Shown here: positions 56,129 to 63,952 of the stretch, one piece after another
How the letters are laid out: each line of letters begins with the position of its first letter
How positions within the stretch are numbered: position 1 is the first letter of the stretch
Assembly (NCBI RefSeq): GCF_003352915.1
Contig: NZ_CP022314.1
Location: 2,575,172 to 2,639,171 of the forward strand
Direction: 5' to 3'
Source of the DNA: Arthrobacter sp. PM3
Lineage (GTDB): Bacteria > Actinomycetota > Actinomycetes > Actinomycetales > Micrococcaceae
DNA: 64,000 bases
Notes under the pieces: generated by a model
What the model saw: only the letters and a program-made list of their open reading frames with translations
Told to the model about the DNA's origin: nothing
Databases searched by the model: none
Position numbers and translations under genes: made by a program

Positions 56129-57247
56129 TCAGTTGGTGGCGCTGGCAAGTGAGGCGTCAGCGGCGTTGCCGAGGGCCTCGGGGAGGTGGATGGTGGTGGT
56201 GGCGATCGTGCGGGCGGTTCGGTCCACGCCGACGATCAGCGAGCCGTCCCGTTCCTCGCTCCAGGTTTCGATGACTCCGGCCGGTGTGCGCAGCCGCAGG
56301 GTGGATCGAACGGTGTCGCCCGTGATGTCGTTCAGTACGGTGCCCGGGGTGCGGGCGGCAAGAGTCAGTGCGATGCTTCCGGTGATGGCCAAGGCAGGGT
56401 GGGGCTTGCCCATCGAGAGCATCATGACGCTGACGTCGCTTTCCGGGCCGGACCGGGCCGGTGCGCCCACGATCGCGACCTTAGGGACTGCGCGGGCCGC
56501 GTCGCCGGTGGTCGCTGCGAGCCCCATGCGCACAGCCGCCTGGCGGCGGACGTGGTCCAGGGTGTCCAGCTGCAATTCGACGCCGGCGAGCCAGCTGTCG
56601 TAGCGCTGCGGGTCAAGGCCAAGGTCCTCGGCCCGGAGAATGACTACCGGCGCTCCGGCGTCGACCATGGAAACAGTCCAGCGCGTTCCGCCGGCAACGA
56701 TCAAATCCGAGGCTGATCCGGTGGGAAGCAACGCGCCGGTGGTTTTGCCGGCGGGGTCCTGGAAGCCGAGCCCCACCCGGTATCCCGGGAACGGCACGCC
56801 CGGCATCTGCGCCTGCGGGACGATCGGCAGCGCGCCGGACGGCGTCGACACCCGCTGGATGATGATCTGGCCGGTGTTGGTGTTCCGGGTGACGATCCGA
56901 GTGACGTCGCCGGTCGGCTCCACCCAGCCCTTTTCGATCGCGTACAGGCCGACCACCGCCGAGCAGTTGCCGCAGTTGCTGCCCCAGTCCACGGCGGCCT
57001 CTTCAATGCCCACCTGGGCGAAGGTGAACTCGACGTCGACGTCCCGGCCGGCCGGCCGGTGAAGGATCATCGCCTTGCTGGTCGTTGAGGTTGCGCCGCC
57101 AACACCGTCAATCTGCCGGTGGTCGGGACTGCCGAACAGCCGGGGCAGCAGCTCATCCGGGCTGGTTCCGGTCTCGCTCAGTTGCCCCGTTTCGAAGACC
57201 CAGCATTTGCTGGTGCCCCCGCGCATCCACTCCGCTTCGATTTTCAT
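56129..57247 (-). CDS. PrpF-family isomerase
   Basis: From the ATG of MKIEAEWMRGGTSK, after AAGGAAC, the protein has 372 residues. WMRGGTSKCWVFE, IDGVGGATSTTSKAMIL, DWGSNCGNCSAVVGLYAI (with a catalytic Cys) and SMGKPHPALAITGSI are the PrpF/DAP-epimerase-like hallmarks. Family members isomerise aconitate, oxalomesaconate (GalD) or methylitaconate double bonds. It pairs with the permease and is divergent from a LysR regulator that should control both. The substrate is unknown. Confidence 0.88.
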   Translation of the reverse strand: MKIEAEWMRGGTSKCWVFETGQLSETGTSPDELLPRLFGSPDHRQIDGVGGATSTTSKAMILHRPAGRDVDVEFTFAQVGIEEAAVDWGSNCGNCSAVVGLYAIEKGWVEPTGDVTRIVTRNTNTGQIIIQRVSTPSGALPIVPQAQMPGVPFPGYRVGLGFQDPAGKTTGALLPTGSASDLIVAGGTRWTVSMVDAGAPVVILRAEDLGLDPQRYDSWLAGVELQLDTLDHVRRQAAVRMGLAATTGDAARAVPKVAIVGAPARSGPESDVSVMMLSMGKPHPALAITGSIALTLAARTPGTVLNDITGDTVRSTLRLRTPAGVIETWSEERDGSLIVGVDRTARTIATTTIHLPEALGNAADASLASATN

Positions 57248-57488
57248 GGTCAGTTCCTTGCTTCTCGACTGCCCGGATGCCTTCACGGGCTTGATTCGAG
57301 ATTGATTCAGATCACAAATGAAGACAAGGTTGGATTTCTGATGCGGGCTGTAGTGTTGCTTCATTCACTGTTTTTGAGGGCCGTCCGCACCACTGTTTCA
57401 ACCGGGCGGCGGGGAGAATGACCCGCTTCATGCCGCAACGTGAGCGGCGAATGCATAGAATTAACCAAGCCGACAGAAGGGTGAAGCG

Positions 57489-58427
57489 ATGCTTAACGAT
57501 GCGGGCCAGGAATTATTCGACATCCGGCGTCTGGCGCTGCTGGTGGAGGTCGTCGAGCAGGGTTCGATCACCGCCGCCGCCGAGCTGATGATGTACACAC
57601 CCTCCGCCGTCTCGCAGCAGCTCCGAAAGCTTGAACAGGAAGTCGGGCAGCCGCTCCTCAACCGCCGCTCCCGCGGGGTGGTGCCCACCGAGGCGGGCCA
57701 GCTGCTCGCCGGTCACGCCCGGAAGATTGTCGCGCAGATGCGGGCCGCCCAGTCCGACCTCGACCAGATCGCCGGTCTCAAACGCGGCTCACTGACGGTA
57801 GGGACCTTTCCCACTCTCGCGGGCTCGTTCCTGCCGATCGTCATCCGGGCGTTCAAAAAGAGGTACCCGGCCATAGGACTCTCCCTGCGCAGCGCACGGT
57901 TCGATGACCTCGTGACGGACCTGCAGTCCGGAGTGACCGGCCTGTGCCTGCTGTGGGACTACCCGTGGAACCGCTTTCAGGACGACTCCATCCGGATCAC
58001 GGAAGTCTTCCAGGAAAGCACGGTCCTCCTGGTATCCCGCGCACACCCGCTAGCCGACCGCGACGAGATCCGGATGGAAGAGCTCCGCAAGGAATCCTGG
58101 ATAGTGCGGGCCGAAGCCCACCCCGTCGTCGAGGTACTGCAGCGCTCCGCCCATGAAGCCGGGTTCGAGCCGACGATCGGCTTCCTGGCCAACGACTACC
58201 AGGAAGCCCAGGCGATGGTGAGCGTCGGCATGGGTGTGGCCATGGTGCCGAAGACCGCCGTCGCCCTGCAACACCCCGACGTCAGGGTCATCAGCCTCGG
58301 CTCTGCCGCACCGAAGCGGCGCGTGCTGTTGGCCCAACGCCAGGACAAGGTCTACGCCCCGGCGGAGGTCGCGTTCCACTCCACCTTGCTCGAGATCGCC
58401 CGCGAACGCGCCGGAGATTACTTGTAA
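57489..58427 (+). CDS. LysR-family regulator
   Basis: A 312-residue protein. The winged HTH at 11-70 (LALLVEVVEQGSITAAAELM, PSAVSQQLRKLEQEVGQPL) is followed by a two-lobed effector domain (GSLTVGTFPTLAGSFLP, VGMGVAMVPKTAV). It is divergent from the prpF-permease operon across 241 bases, so it probably activates that operon with its substrate as coinducer. Confidence 0.92.
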   Translation: MLNDAGQELFDIRRLALLVEVVEQGSITAAAELMMYTPSAVSQQLRKLEQEVGQPLLNRRSRGVVPTEAGQLLAGHARKIVAQMRAAQSDLDQIAGLKRGSLTVGTFPTLAGSFLPIVIRAFKKRYPAIGLSLRSARFDDLVTDLQSGVTGLCLLWDYPWNRFQDDSIRITEVFQESTVLLVSRAHPLADRDEIRMEELRKESWIVRAEAHPVVEVLQRSAHEAGFEPTIGFLANDYQEAQAMVSVGMGVAMVPKTAVALQHPDVRVISLGSAAPKRRVLLAQRQDKVYAPAEVAFHSTLLEIARERAGDYL

Positions 58428-58474
58428 AGACCGGCCCGAGTCCGTGCTCCCCAGCAGCTGGCGGGCGGGAACGA

Positions 58475-58885
58475 TCAGAGGACCTTCACAGGGACGAGAT
58501 CGTAGGTGTTGTCGCAGCCTCCGCGGGGCGGCGTATGTTCGATGCCGTACAGCCGGTCGGAAATGTCGTGGTCGGACTTGACGACGACGCGGATCCGGGG
58601 GAGCGGGACCGGGGCGTTGTCGGGCTGGACGAACGGAGGTGTTTGCGGAACCATCCACCGGCCCGAGCTGTCACGGGTAAGCGGCACCGGAGTGCAGCGG
58701 TCTCCGGGTCCGAAGCAGGCGGACACAGATGTGACGGCGGGCAGGGCCGAGAGGTCGAGCCGCACAGGGTCCAGGTTGACGAATCCTTCGGCGGGGCAAA
58801 CCAGCGGGGCCGGGGTACAGCCGGACGCGGTGAGCACAAACGCTGGAAGCGTCGTCAACAGCAGCGGCAGCAACCTTGTCTTCAC
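58475..58885 (-). CDS. Putative lipoprotein
   Basis: A 136-residue precursor. The signal peptide ends in a lipobox LTASGC (Cys23), so the protein is likely anchored outside the membrane. The mature part has four further Cys (CPAEG, ACFGPGDRC, CDNTYD) and Pro-rich strands. No known domain. It is convergent with the LysR gene. Confidence 0.78.
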   Translation of the reverse strand: MKTRLLPLLLTTLPAFVLTASGCTPAPLVCPAEGFVNLDPVRLDLSALPAVTSVSACFGPGDRCTPVPLTRDSSGRWMVPQTPPFVQPDNAPVPLPRIRVVVKSDHDISDRLYGIEHTPPRGGCDNTYDLVPVKVL

Positions 58886-58937
58886 GGCGCCAGCGTAACG
58901 CTCTCCCGAATGAAAATGCAGTGGCCCGGCCGTTCGG

Positions 58938-60224
58938 CTAGGCGCCCAGCTCCGGCCGCGTAGCCCGTTTGAGCAGCGGAATGAAGATGATCAGGGCCGC
59001 GAGCTGGGTGCCGACGGTGAAGACGATGAGGCCGGTGGGGGAGGCCGAGTAGAGGGCTCCGATGATGGTGGATCCCGCCAGCCAGGCCACGCCGTAGATG
59101 GCGGTAAAGATGCCGTAGCCGGTTCCCCGCGTGGCGGCCGGGACGAGGTCCGCGACGGCCGCTCGGAGCGTGGATTCGTGGATGCCCAGGGCCGCGCCCC
59201 AGACGACGGCGCCGGCCCAGACCAGGGCCGGGCTGCTGCTGAAGGACAGGAACGGCACGGCCGCGGTCAGGGGCAGGGCGATGAGCAGGCCGCGCAGCCC
59301 CACCCGGTCATAGAGGGTCCCGGACGCCAGGGCCGCCAGCGCGGCCGCGCCCATGGAAACAGCGTAGGTGACAGGGATCAGCGCCGAGGGCAACACCTGT
59401 TGGACTTCTAGGTGGTACGAGATGACCCCGAAGGTGGAGAACCCGAACATCGATACGGCGGTGAACGCGCTGTACCACCAGAACCGCGCCGGCAACGGGA
59501 CCCGGACCCGGGCCTTCGCGGGGGCGGCGGCAGGTGCGCTGACAGTCCCGCCGGCGGGTCCGCCGTCGTTCTCCCTGACGAAATGCTGGTCATAACGGGC
59601 GGGGTCGGGGGCCGCCCGGCGGAGCAGGACGACGGCGACGAGCGCCACCGCGCCCGGGATGGCCAGGACGCCAAAGCCGAGCTGGAAACCGGAAATGGCT
59701 ACCATCAGGCCGACGAGCAGCGGGCCGAGGAGCGCGCCGGACTGGTCGAGGGCCTCGTGGATGGCGAAGGCCTTCCCGCGGCCCATGTCCGCCCCGGCGT
59801 GCGAGAGCATGGTGTCCCGGGCCGGGGTGCGGACGGCTTTGCCGAACCGTTCCGTGATGACCAGCACCGACGCCTGCCACAGGGAGCCAGCCAGGGCCAT
59901 GAGCGGCACGGCGATCACGGTCATGGCGTAGCCGGCGATGGTCAGGGGCCAGTATTTGCGGGTCCTGTCGGCCAGGGGGCCGGCGGCCAGCCGGAGGACC
60001 AGGGCCACGGCCTCCCCGAACCCGGTGATAAAGCCGACCATCACCGCGGACGCGCCGAGGGTGGCCAGGAACGGTCCGGTGATGGAGCGGGCACCTTCGT
60101 AGACGACGTCGGCGAGCATGCTGACGATGCCGAAGCCCAGGACGAATCCCATGGGGCCGAGCCGGTTTGTCCGGCTCACCTTGGCTGGGCGCACCTTGGC
60201 CTGACTCATGTTGTCCCGGCTCAC
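58938..60224 (-). CDS. MFS transporter in the fluoride operon
   Basis: The GTG at 60224 overlaps the crcB stop (GTGA); an ATG at 60209 is the alternative (about 423-428 aa). It has 12 membrane helices and MFS marks (GFGIVSMLADVVYEGARSI, GFGEAVALVLRLAAGPLADR, GVAWLAGSTIIGALY). Co-transcription with uspA and two crcB genes suggests a role in fluoride or acid stress. Its substrate is unknown; it resembles the MFS proteins that recur in fluoride-riboswitch operons of Actinobacteria. Confidence 0.85.
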   Translation of the reverse strand: MSRDNMSQAKVRPAKVSRTNRLGPMGFVLGFGIVSMLADVVYEGARSITGPFLATLGASAVMVGFITGFGEAVALVLRLAAGPLADRTRKYWPLTIAGYAMTVIAVPLMALAGSLWQASVLVITERFGKAVRTPARDTMLSHAGADMGRGKAFAIHEALDQSGALLGPLLVGLMVAISGFQLGFGVLAIPGAVALVAVVLLRRAAPDPARYDQHFVRENDGGPAGGTVSAPAAAPAKARVRVPLPARFWWYSAFTAVSMFGFSTFGVISYHLEVQQVLPSALIPVTYAVSMGAAALAALASGTLYDRVGLRGLLIALPLTAAVPFLSFSSSPALVWAGAVVWGAALGIHESTLRAAVADLVPAATRGTGYGIFTAIYGVAWLAGSTIIGALYSASPTGLIVFTVGTQLAALIIFIPLLKRATRPELGA

Positions 60225-60598
60225 AGGAGGCCCGCCACGGCGAGGCCTGCGGCTGCTGCGGCGACGGCGGCGACGGCGGTGCCGATCCCGTTCAGCAGGG
60301 CCAGTCCGGTGCGGCGGGACTGGATGAGCCGGACGGTCTCGAAGCTGGCCGTGCTGAACGTGGTGTAGCCGCCGAGGAACCCGGTGCCCGCGATCAGCTG
60401 AAGCTCGGCCGGGGCGGCGTGCACGATCACCGCCCCGGCGACCAGGCCCAGGAGGAAGGACCCGGTGACGTTGATGGCGATGGTGCCCACGGGCAGGGCC
60501 GTGCGGAGCCTGGACCGGACCAGGCCGTCGACGACGAACCGGGTGCCGGCGCCGAGCCCGCCGGCGAGCCCGAGCAGGAGAATGGTCAGTACGTTCAC
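60221..60598 (-). CDS. crcB: Fluoride exporter CrcB/Fluc (second copy)
   Basis: A 125-residue, four-helix Fluc channel. GGLGAGTRFVVDG in helix 1, INVTGSFLLG (Asn of the pore) and GFLGGYTTFSTASFE (Phe box and Na+ site) are diagnostic. It starts at a GTG overlapping the first crcB stop. Actinobacteria often carry two crcB genes whose products pair in opposite orientation as a heterodimer that leaks F- out of the cell. Confidence 0.95.
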   Translation of the reverse strand: MNVLTILLLGLAGGLGAGTRFVVDGLVRSRLRTALPVGTIAINVTGSFLLGLVAGAVIVHAAPAELQLIAGTGFLGGYTTFSTASFETVRLIQSRRTGLALLNGIGTAVAAVAAAAAGLAVAGLL

Positions 60599-61173
60599 CG
60601 GTTGCCCTCCTGACCATGGGGAGCCGCATCCCGACCCCGGCCGGTCACCTTGGTGTGGTGTCCGGCGGCGATCCGGATCCCGGCCACCGTCGCGATCGCG
60701 CCGCCGACCAGGGTGGCCGCGACATAGAGCAGCGCATCAGTGGTCCGCCCGGCGCCGAGCAGGAGGTTCGTTTCCACCGCCAGGGTGCTGTAGGTGGTGA
60801 AGGCGCCCATGAACCCCGTCCCGGCGAGCAGCCGGATGACCCTGAGCCGGCCGGCGTCGGGTCCGCGGCGGACCAGACCCTCCAGCAGGGCCCCGAGCAG
60901 GAACGCTCCGGCCAGGTTGATGATCAGGGTGGGCAGCGGCCAGCCGCCGGGGGCGGGCAGGACCGTGCTCAGACCGTACCGGGCCAGGGCGCCGAGCACG
61001 CCGCCGGCGATCACCACCAGCACGAACCCGGGGTGCAGGTGCACGGGACGGTGGGCTCGCGCCGCACCGAGCGTCCCCGCGTCCGGGTCCGCCGGGGGCC
61101 GGTCCGCGCTCCCGGGCGCGGACGCCCCGGAAGCAGCCGCCGGGGTTGCCGTCTCGGGGGTGGGCGGCTCCAT
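60595..61173 (-). CDS. crcB: Fluoride exporter CrcB/Fluc (first copy, N-terminally extended)
   Basis: 192 residues from the ATG at 61173, which overlaps the uspA stop (TGATG). The Fluc core lies at about 48-170: GGVLGALARYGLS, NLAGAFLLGALL (Asn) and GTGFMGAFTTYSTLAVE (Phe box). An unusual 45-residue Pro/Ala-rich leader precedes it and a basic tail follows. It probably pairs with the shorter crcB product. Confidence 0.92.
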   Translation of the reverse strand: MEPPTPETATPAAASGASAPGSADRPPADPDAGTLGAARAHRPVHLHPGFVLVVIAGGVLGALARYGLSTVLPAPGGWPLPTLIINLAGAFLLGALLEGLVRRGPDAGRLRVIRLLAGTGFMGAFTTYSTLAVETNLLLGAGRTTDALLYVAATLVGGAIATVAGIRIAAGHHTKVTGRGRDAAPHGQEGNR

Positions 61174-61724
61174 CAGTGGCCCTCCTTCGGACGGTGCTTG
61201 GGCTGCGGGGCGAGCGGAACCACCAGCACAGGCCGGTGCTGGCGGTGGGTGAGGTGCACCGCCACGGACCCCACCAGCAGTTCCTCGAACCGGGCCCCGA
61301 ACCCGCGCTCGCGGGTGCCGACCACAATGACGGACGCGTCCGTGGACTCGGCCAGCCGCCCCAGCGCCCGCGCCGGCTCCCCGGCCAGGGTGACGAACGA
61401 CCACGGGACACCGCTTCCGCCCAAGGCTTCCTGCAGGCGTTCGGCGATGCCGGCACTGATGCCCTCGATGTCGTCGTCGACGCCGTCCGGGTCGATGGGC
61501 CGGGCTTCGGTCCGTCCGTCGGGCTCTTCGGCGAGGTAGGTGGTGACGTCGACGTAGGCGCAGATCAGCTTTACGTTCAGGCTGTGGGCCAGTTCCGCGG
61601 CGCGGTGTGCGACGGCCAGCGGCTGCCCGGGCACCACGCCCATCAGCACGGGCCCGGTGATCTTTCGCGGGACGTAGGCGGCGGCCCCGGCGCCGGGCCG
61701 GGTGTCCTTCGCAGGCTCATTCAT
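61173..61724 (-). CDS. Universal stress protein (UspA family)
   Basis: A 183-residue single Usp domain: VLMGVVPGQPLAVAHRAAEL, then SVIVVGTRERGFGARFEELL with the G-2x-G-9x-G(S/T)-like ATP loop (VGSVAVHLTHRQHRPVLVV). It is the first gene of the fluoride operon, with its own AGGAG before the ATG, and overlaps crcB. Usp proteins bind nucleotides; a role in fluoride stress is inferred from the operon. Confidence 0.9.
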   Translation of the reverse strand: MNEPAKDTRPGAGAAAYVPRKITGPVLMGVVPGQPLAVAHRAAELAHSLNVKLICAYVDVTTYLAEEPDGRTEARPIDPDGVDDDIEGISAGIAERLQEALGGSGVPWSFVTLAGEPARALGRLAESTDASVIVVGTRERGFGARFEELLVGSVAVHLTHRQHRPVLVVPLAPQPKHRPKEGH

Positions 61725-61909
61725 GGGCGCTCCTGTGGGGATCGGTCTGCGACGAAAGTATCACCGCATGCCCGGGGATACCGCGGGAGGGCTCCCGGGT
61801 GCGGGAGAACGCGAAGGCGCAGACGGCGTCGGACGCCAAACCGGGCAAGACAAGCCGGACAGGAAGCGACGGCGGCCGTCGCGGAGGGGGATGTGTCACG
61901 TGGGGGCAT
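61721..61909 (-). CDS. Possible riboswitch-controlled leader peptide
   Basis: A 62-codon frame whose ATG follows AAGGTAGGTGA, a Shine-Dalgarno lying in the 3' arm of the expression-platform hairpin. Its stop overlaps the uspA start (ATGA). The peptide (MPPRDTSPSATAAVASCPAC...) has no family and is Arg/Pro-rich. It may serve only to couple the riboswitch to uspA translation, or may be non-coding. Confidence 0.35.
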   Translation of the reverse strand: MPPRDTSPSATAAVASCPACLARFGVRRRLRLRVLPHPGALPRYPRACGDTFVADRSPQERP

Positions 61910-61934
61910 GGTTCACCTACCTTCGTCAGCAAAG

Positions 61935-62008
61935 GTAGGAACCATCAGCCGGAGGCGGTTCGAACGCCGCGCACCGTGATGCGGGCTGTTCCGGCGGGAT
62001 CCATCGCC
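61935..62008 (-). ncRNA. Fluoride riboswitch (crcB motif)
   Basis: Reading the minus strand: GGCGATGG-ATCC-CGCC (62008 to about 61993) forms P1, then GGAACAGCC opens the second stem, and GGCTGATGGTTCCTAC (61950-61935) closes it, matching the crcB consensus GGCGAUG...AAC.GCC...GGCUGAUG...CCUAC. GGATCC in P1's loop can pair with GGTTCC to make the pseudoknot. An extra hairpin GGCGTTCGAACCGCC sits inside. CCTACCTT then pairs with AAGGTAGG just downstream, an alternative hairpin that uses the aptamer's 3' end and the Shine-Dalgarno. Confidence 0.85.
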
Positions 62009-62088
62009 GTGATCAGAGACTACAGGCACGACGCCGGTGCCCGCCACCCTGTGACGCGCTCCGGTTCGGACCGGCACGTCAACCGGTC

Positions 62089-62112
62089 CCGGCGGGATCC
62101 ATCACCGTTACA
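62089..62112 (-). repeat. Duplicate of the fluoride riboswitch 5' element
   Basis: The minus-strand TAACGGTGATGGATCCCGCC repeats the proximal aptamer's 5' element (61991-62012) with 20 of 22 matches, 98 bases upstream. It is followed by a GGACCGG/CCGGTCC hairpin and GGCGTCGTGCCTGTAG, which only loosely resembles the 3' half. It looks like a second, decayed or divergent fluoride aptamer in tandem. Confidence 0.55.
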
Positions 62113-62115
62113 ACT

Positions 62116-62145
62116 AGGCTAAACCCGCCGGCGTCGTCCGGTCAC
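62116..62145 (-). promoter_or_regulatory. Candidate promoter of the fluoride operon
   Basis: GTGACC (62145-62140) and TAGCCT (62121-62116), 18 bases apart on the minus strand, would start transcription at the 5' edge of the duplicated aptamer element, as expected for a leader riboswitch. Confidence 0.35.
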
Positions 62146-62205
62146 GATGCCAGAGGACATGCCCGCCGTTGTCGTCAGCGCTGAAGCGTGTTTCACTGGG
62201 TGAGT

Positions 62206-62297
62206 GGAGGGGAGTATCCCCCGAATGTTCCGTCGTCAGTACGGTCGCCCCTGAGCGGCCCGGCGGGGCGGGCCCGCGGGGCCGGGAGAGACCTCCG
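62206..62297 (+). ncRNA. yybP-ykoY (Mn2+) riboswitch
   Basis: GGAGGGGAGTAT (62206-62217) matches the 5' arm and loop of the yybP-ykoY motif, CGTCGTCAGTACG (62231-62243) its internal hairpin, and GAGAGACCTCC (62285-62295) the 3' loop and closing arm, with GGAGG/CCTCC pairing as P1. The motif senses Mn2+ and typically precedes alx/terC or mntP genes. A TerC/Alx gene starts 36 bases downstream. Confidence 0.85.
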
Positions 62298-62332
62298 GTT
62301 GGTGATGACTGACTGGAAGCAGGTGCTCCTCG

Positions 62333-63364
62333 ATGAATGTTCCCCTTTGGGCCTGGTTGGCCGTTTTCGCCGTGATTGTCCTCATGCTGGCAGTGGACTT
62401 GGTCGCGCACCGCAAAGCCCACGTGATTGGCGTCCGCGAAGCAGCGCTGTGGTCCAGCGCCTGGGTCGCGGTCGGCGTCGGCTTCGGAGTGCTGGTCTGG
62501 CAGCTGTACGGGGCCGAATCCGGCCAGCAGTACTTCGCGGGGTACCTGATCGAAAAATCCCTGGCGGTGGACAACGTCTTCATTTGGGCGATCATCTTTA
62601 CGTACTTCGCTGTGCCGCGCGAGTACCAGCACCGGGTGCTGTTCTTCGGTGTCCTGGGCGCCCTGGTCCTCCGCGGCCTGTTCATTGCCGCGGGTTCCGC
62701 GATCATCGCCAGCGCCGGGTGGGTGCTCTACCTCTTCGCGGCGTTCCTGATCTTTACTGGCTACCGGATGATCCGCCATCGCAACGACCATCCCGAGCCC
62801 CAAAAATCGCGGGTGCTGAGGCTCTTCCGCCGGCACGTGCCCATGACGGACCGGTTCCACGGGCAGAAGTTCCTGATCCGGAAGAACGGTATGGTGCTGG
62901 CCACCCCGCTGCTGGCCGTGCTGGTTCTGGTCGAGGTCACGGACATCATCTTCGCCGTGGACTCGATCCCGGCAATCTTCGCCGTCACCGACGAGGTATT
63001 TCTGGTCTTCACGGCCAACGCCTTCGCGATCCTGGGGCTCCGGGCGATGTACTTCCTGCTCGCCGATCTCATCCACCGGTTCATCTACCTCAAGATCGGA
63101 CTCGCGCTCGTCCTGATCTGGGTGGGCATCAAGATGCTCCTGAAGACCGACATCTTCTACATACCTACCCCGCTGTCCCTGGGCGTCATCGCCACGATCC
63201 TGGGCATGTCCATCGGTGCGAGCCTTTGGGCCACCCGCGGCCAGGAGCGCAGGGCTCCCGTGGGGTCGGTGGACTCACCGTTCGGGGTGGCCACCGCCGC
63301 GGAAATGGCCGAGCTGGAGCCGGTCTGGCGGCGGCGCCCCCGGGAGGCGCGCAAACCCATGTGA
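62333..63364 (+). CDS. TerC/Alx-family membrane protein, probable Mn2+ exporter
   Basis: A 343-residue protein with 7-9 membrane helices. AVDLVAHRKAHVIGVREA, the acidic YLIEKSLAVDNVFIWA (near 73-88) and EVTDIIFAVDSIPAIFAVT (near 202-220) are TerC hallmarks whose Asp/Glu bind the metal. E. coli Alx, the closest family type, exports manganese. The preceding Mn2+ riboswitch supports that role. The C-terminal 40 residues are a variable cytoplasmic tail. Own terminator; monocistronic. Confidence 0.92.
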   Translation: MNVPLWAWLAVFAVIVLMLAVDLVAHRKAHVIGVREAALWSSAWVAVGVGFGVLVWQLYGAESGQQYFAGYLIEKSLAVDNVFIWAIIFTYFAVPREYQHRVLFFGVLGALVLRGLFIAAGSAIIASAGWVLYLFAAFLIFTGYRMIRHRNDHPEPQKSRVLRLFRRHVPMTDRFHGQKFLIRKNGMVLATPLLAVLVLVEVTDIIFAVDSIPAIFAVTDEVFLVFTANAFAILGLRAMYFLLADLIHRFIYLKIGLALVLIWVGIKMLLKTDIFYIPTPLSLGVIATILGMSIGASLWATRGQERRAPVGSVDSPFGVATAAEMAELEPVWRRRPREARKPM

Positions 63365-63434
63365 CCGGCATCGTTCCGCGCGCTTGCTGGTGGCCGCGGC
63401 TGTGATCCACTCCATAAAAGTCCGACGCCGGCCT

Positions 63435-63454
63435 GGCCGCCCTTCGGGGCGGCC
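63435..63454 (+). terminator. Hairpin after the TerC/Alx gene
   Basis: GGCCGCCC and GGGCGGCC enclose a stable TTCG tetraloop, 70 bases after the stop. The flanking CCGGCC/GGCCGG may extend the stem, and TTTCC follows. Confidence 0.6.
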
Positions 63455-63518
63455 GCGCTGGCCGGTTTCCGCGCGGATCCGCGGAAAATGACGCCAAGCG
63501 GCTCGACTGAAGACCGAT

Positions 63519-63547
63519 TTGTGCCGGGTCCATCCGGCGTGTAAAGT
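63519..63547 (+). promoter_or_regulatory. rrn promoter P1 (candidate)
   Basis: TTGTGC and TAAAGT are separated by 17 bases, about 410 bases upstream of 16S. The 63365-63952 stretch contains no gene. Confidence 0.45.
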
Positions 63548-63683
63548 AATTCGAGTCGCCGCCGCTGATGCGGAAAGAAAGCGACCGACCCCCTTCCAAA
63601 CAGCCTGGAAAATGGCACACATTTTGTGTGCTGAATAAGGGCGGGGACCACCTCGGAAGAATGTAAATCGCAGAAATGCGAAT

Positions 63684-63712
63684 TTGCAAAGACTTCCGGG
63701 ATCGGGTAAGTT
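63684..63712 (+). promoter_or_regulatory. rrn promoter P2 (candidate)
   Basis: TTGCAA and TAAGTT, again with a 17-base spacer, 165 bases downstream of P1, giving a tandem promoter arrangement typical of rRNA operons. Confidence 0.5.
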
Positions 63713-63783
63713 TGAAAAGTTGCTCCGGAGCGATCCGCGACTGTAGGGCCTGTGGGTCTGGTTGTGGTGGTGCCGGGTGTGTC

Positions 63784-63803
63784 TGTTGTTTGAGAACTCA
63801 ATA
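63784..63803 (+). promoter_or_regulatory. rrn leader antitermination element (BoxA-like)
   Basis: TGTTTGAGAACTCAATAG-type sequence with the palindrome TTGAGAACTCAA (63790-63801), as found in actinobacterial rrn leaders. The following AT-rich stretch to 63952 is leader with presumed RNase III pairing sequence. Confidence 0.6.
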
Positions 63804-63952
63804 GTGTGCCAAGTTTGTTGATACCAATTTATTATGGATTGGTTGTTTTGCCGGGCCCGTCACCCCGTGTCGGGTCTGGTTTTTCAGCTGGTTTCAAATT
63901 TTGTGCAGCCTGGTTCCGCGTTTTCCCGTGGTGCCTGGTTGTGTCTGTTATT

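Noticed and set aside
54591-56603. A 670-codon plus-strand frame over the CitM-like permease and PrpF gene
   Set aside because: Antisense shadow of two genes with membrane and family signatures on the minus strand.
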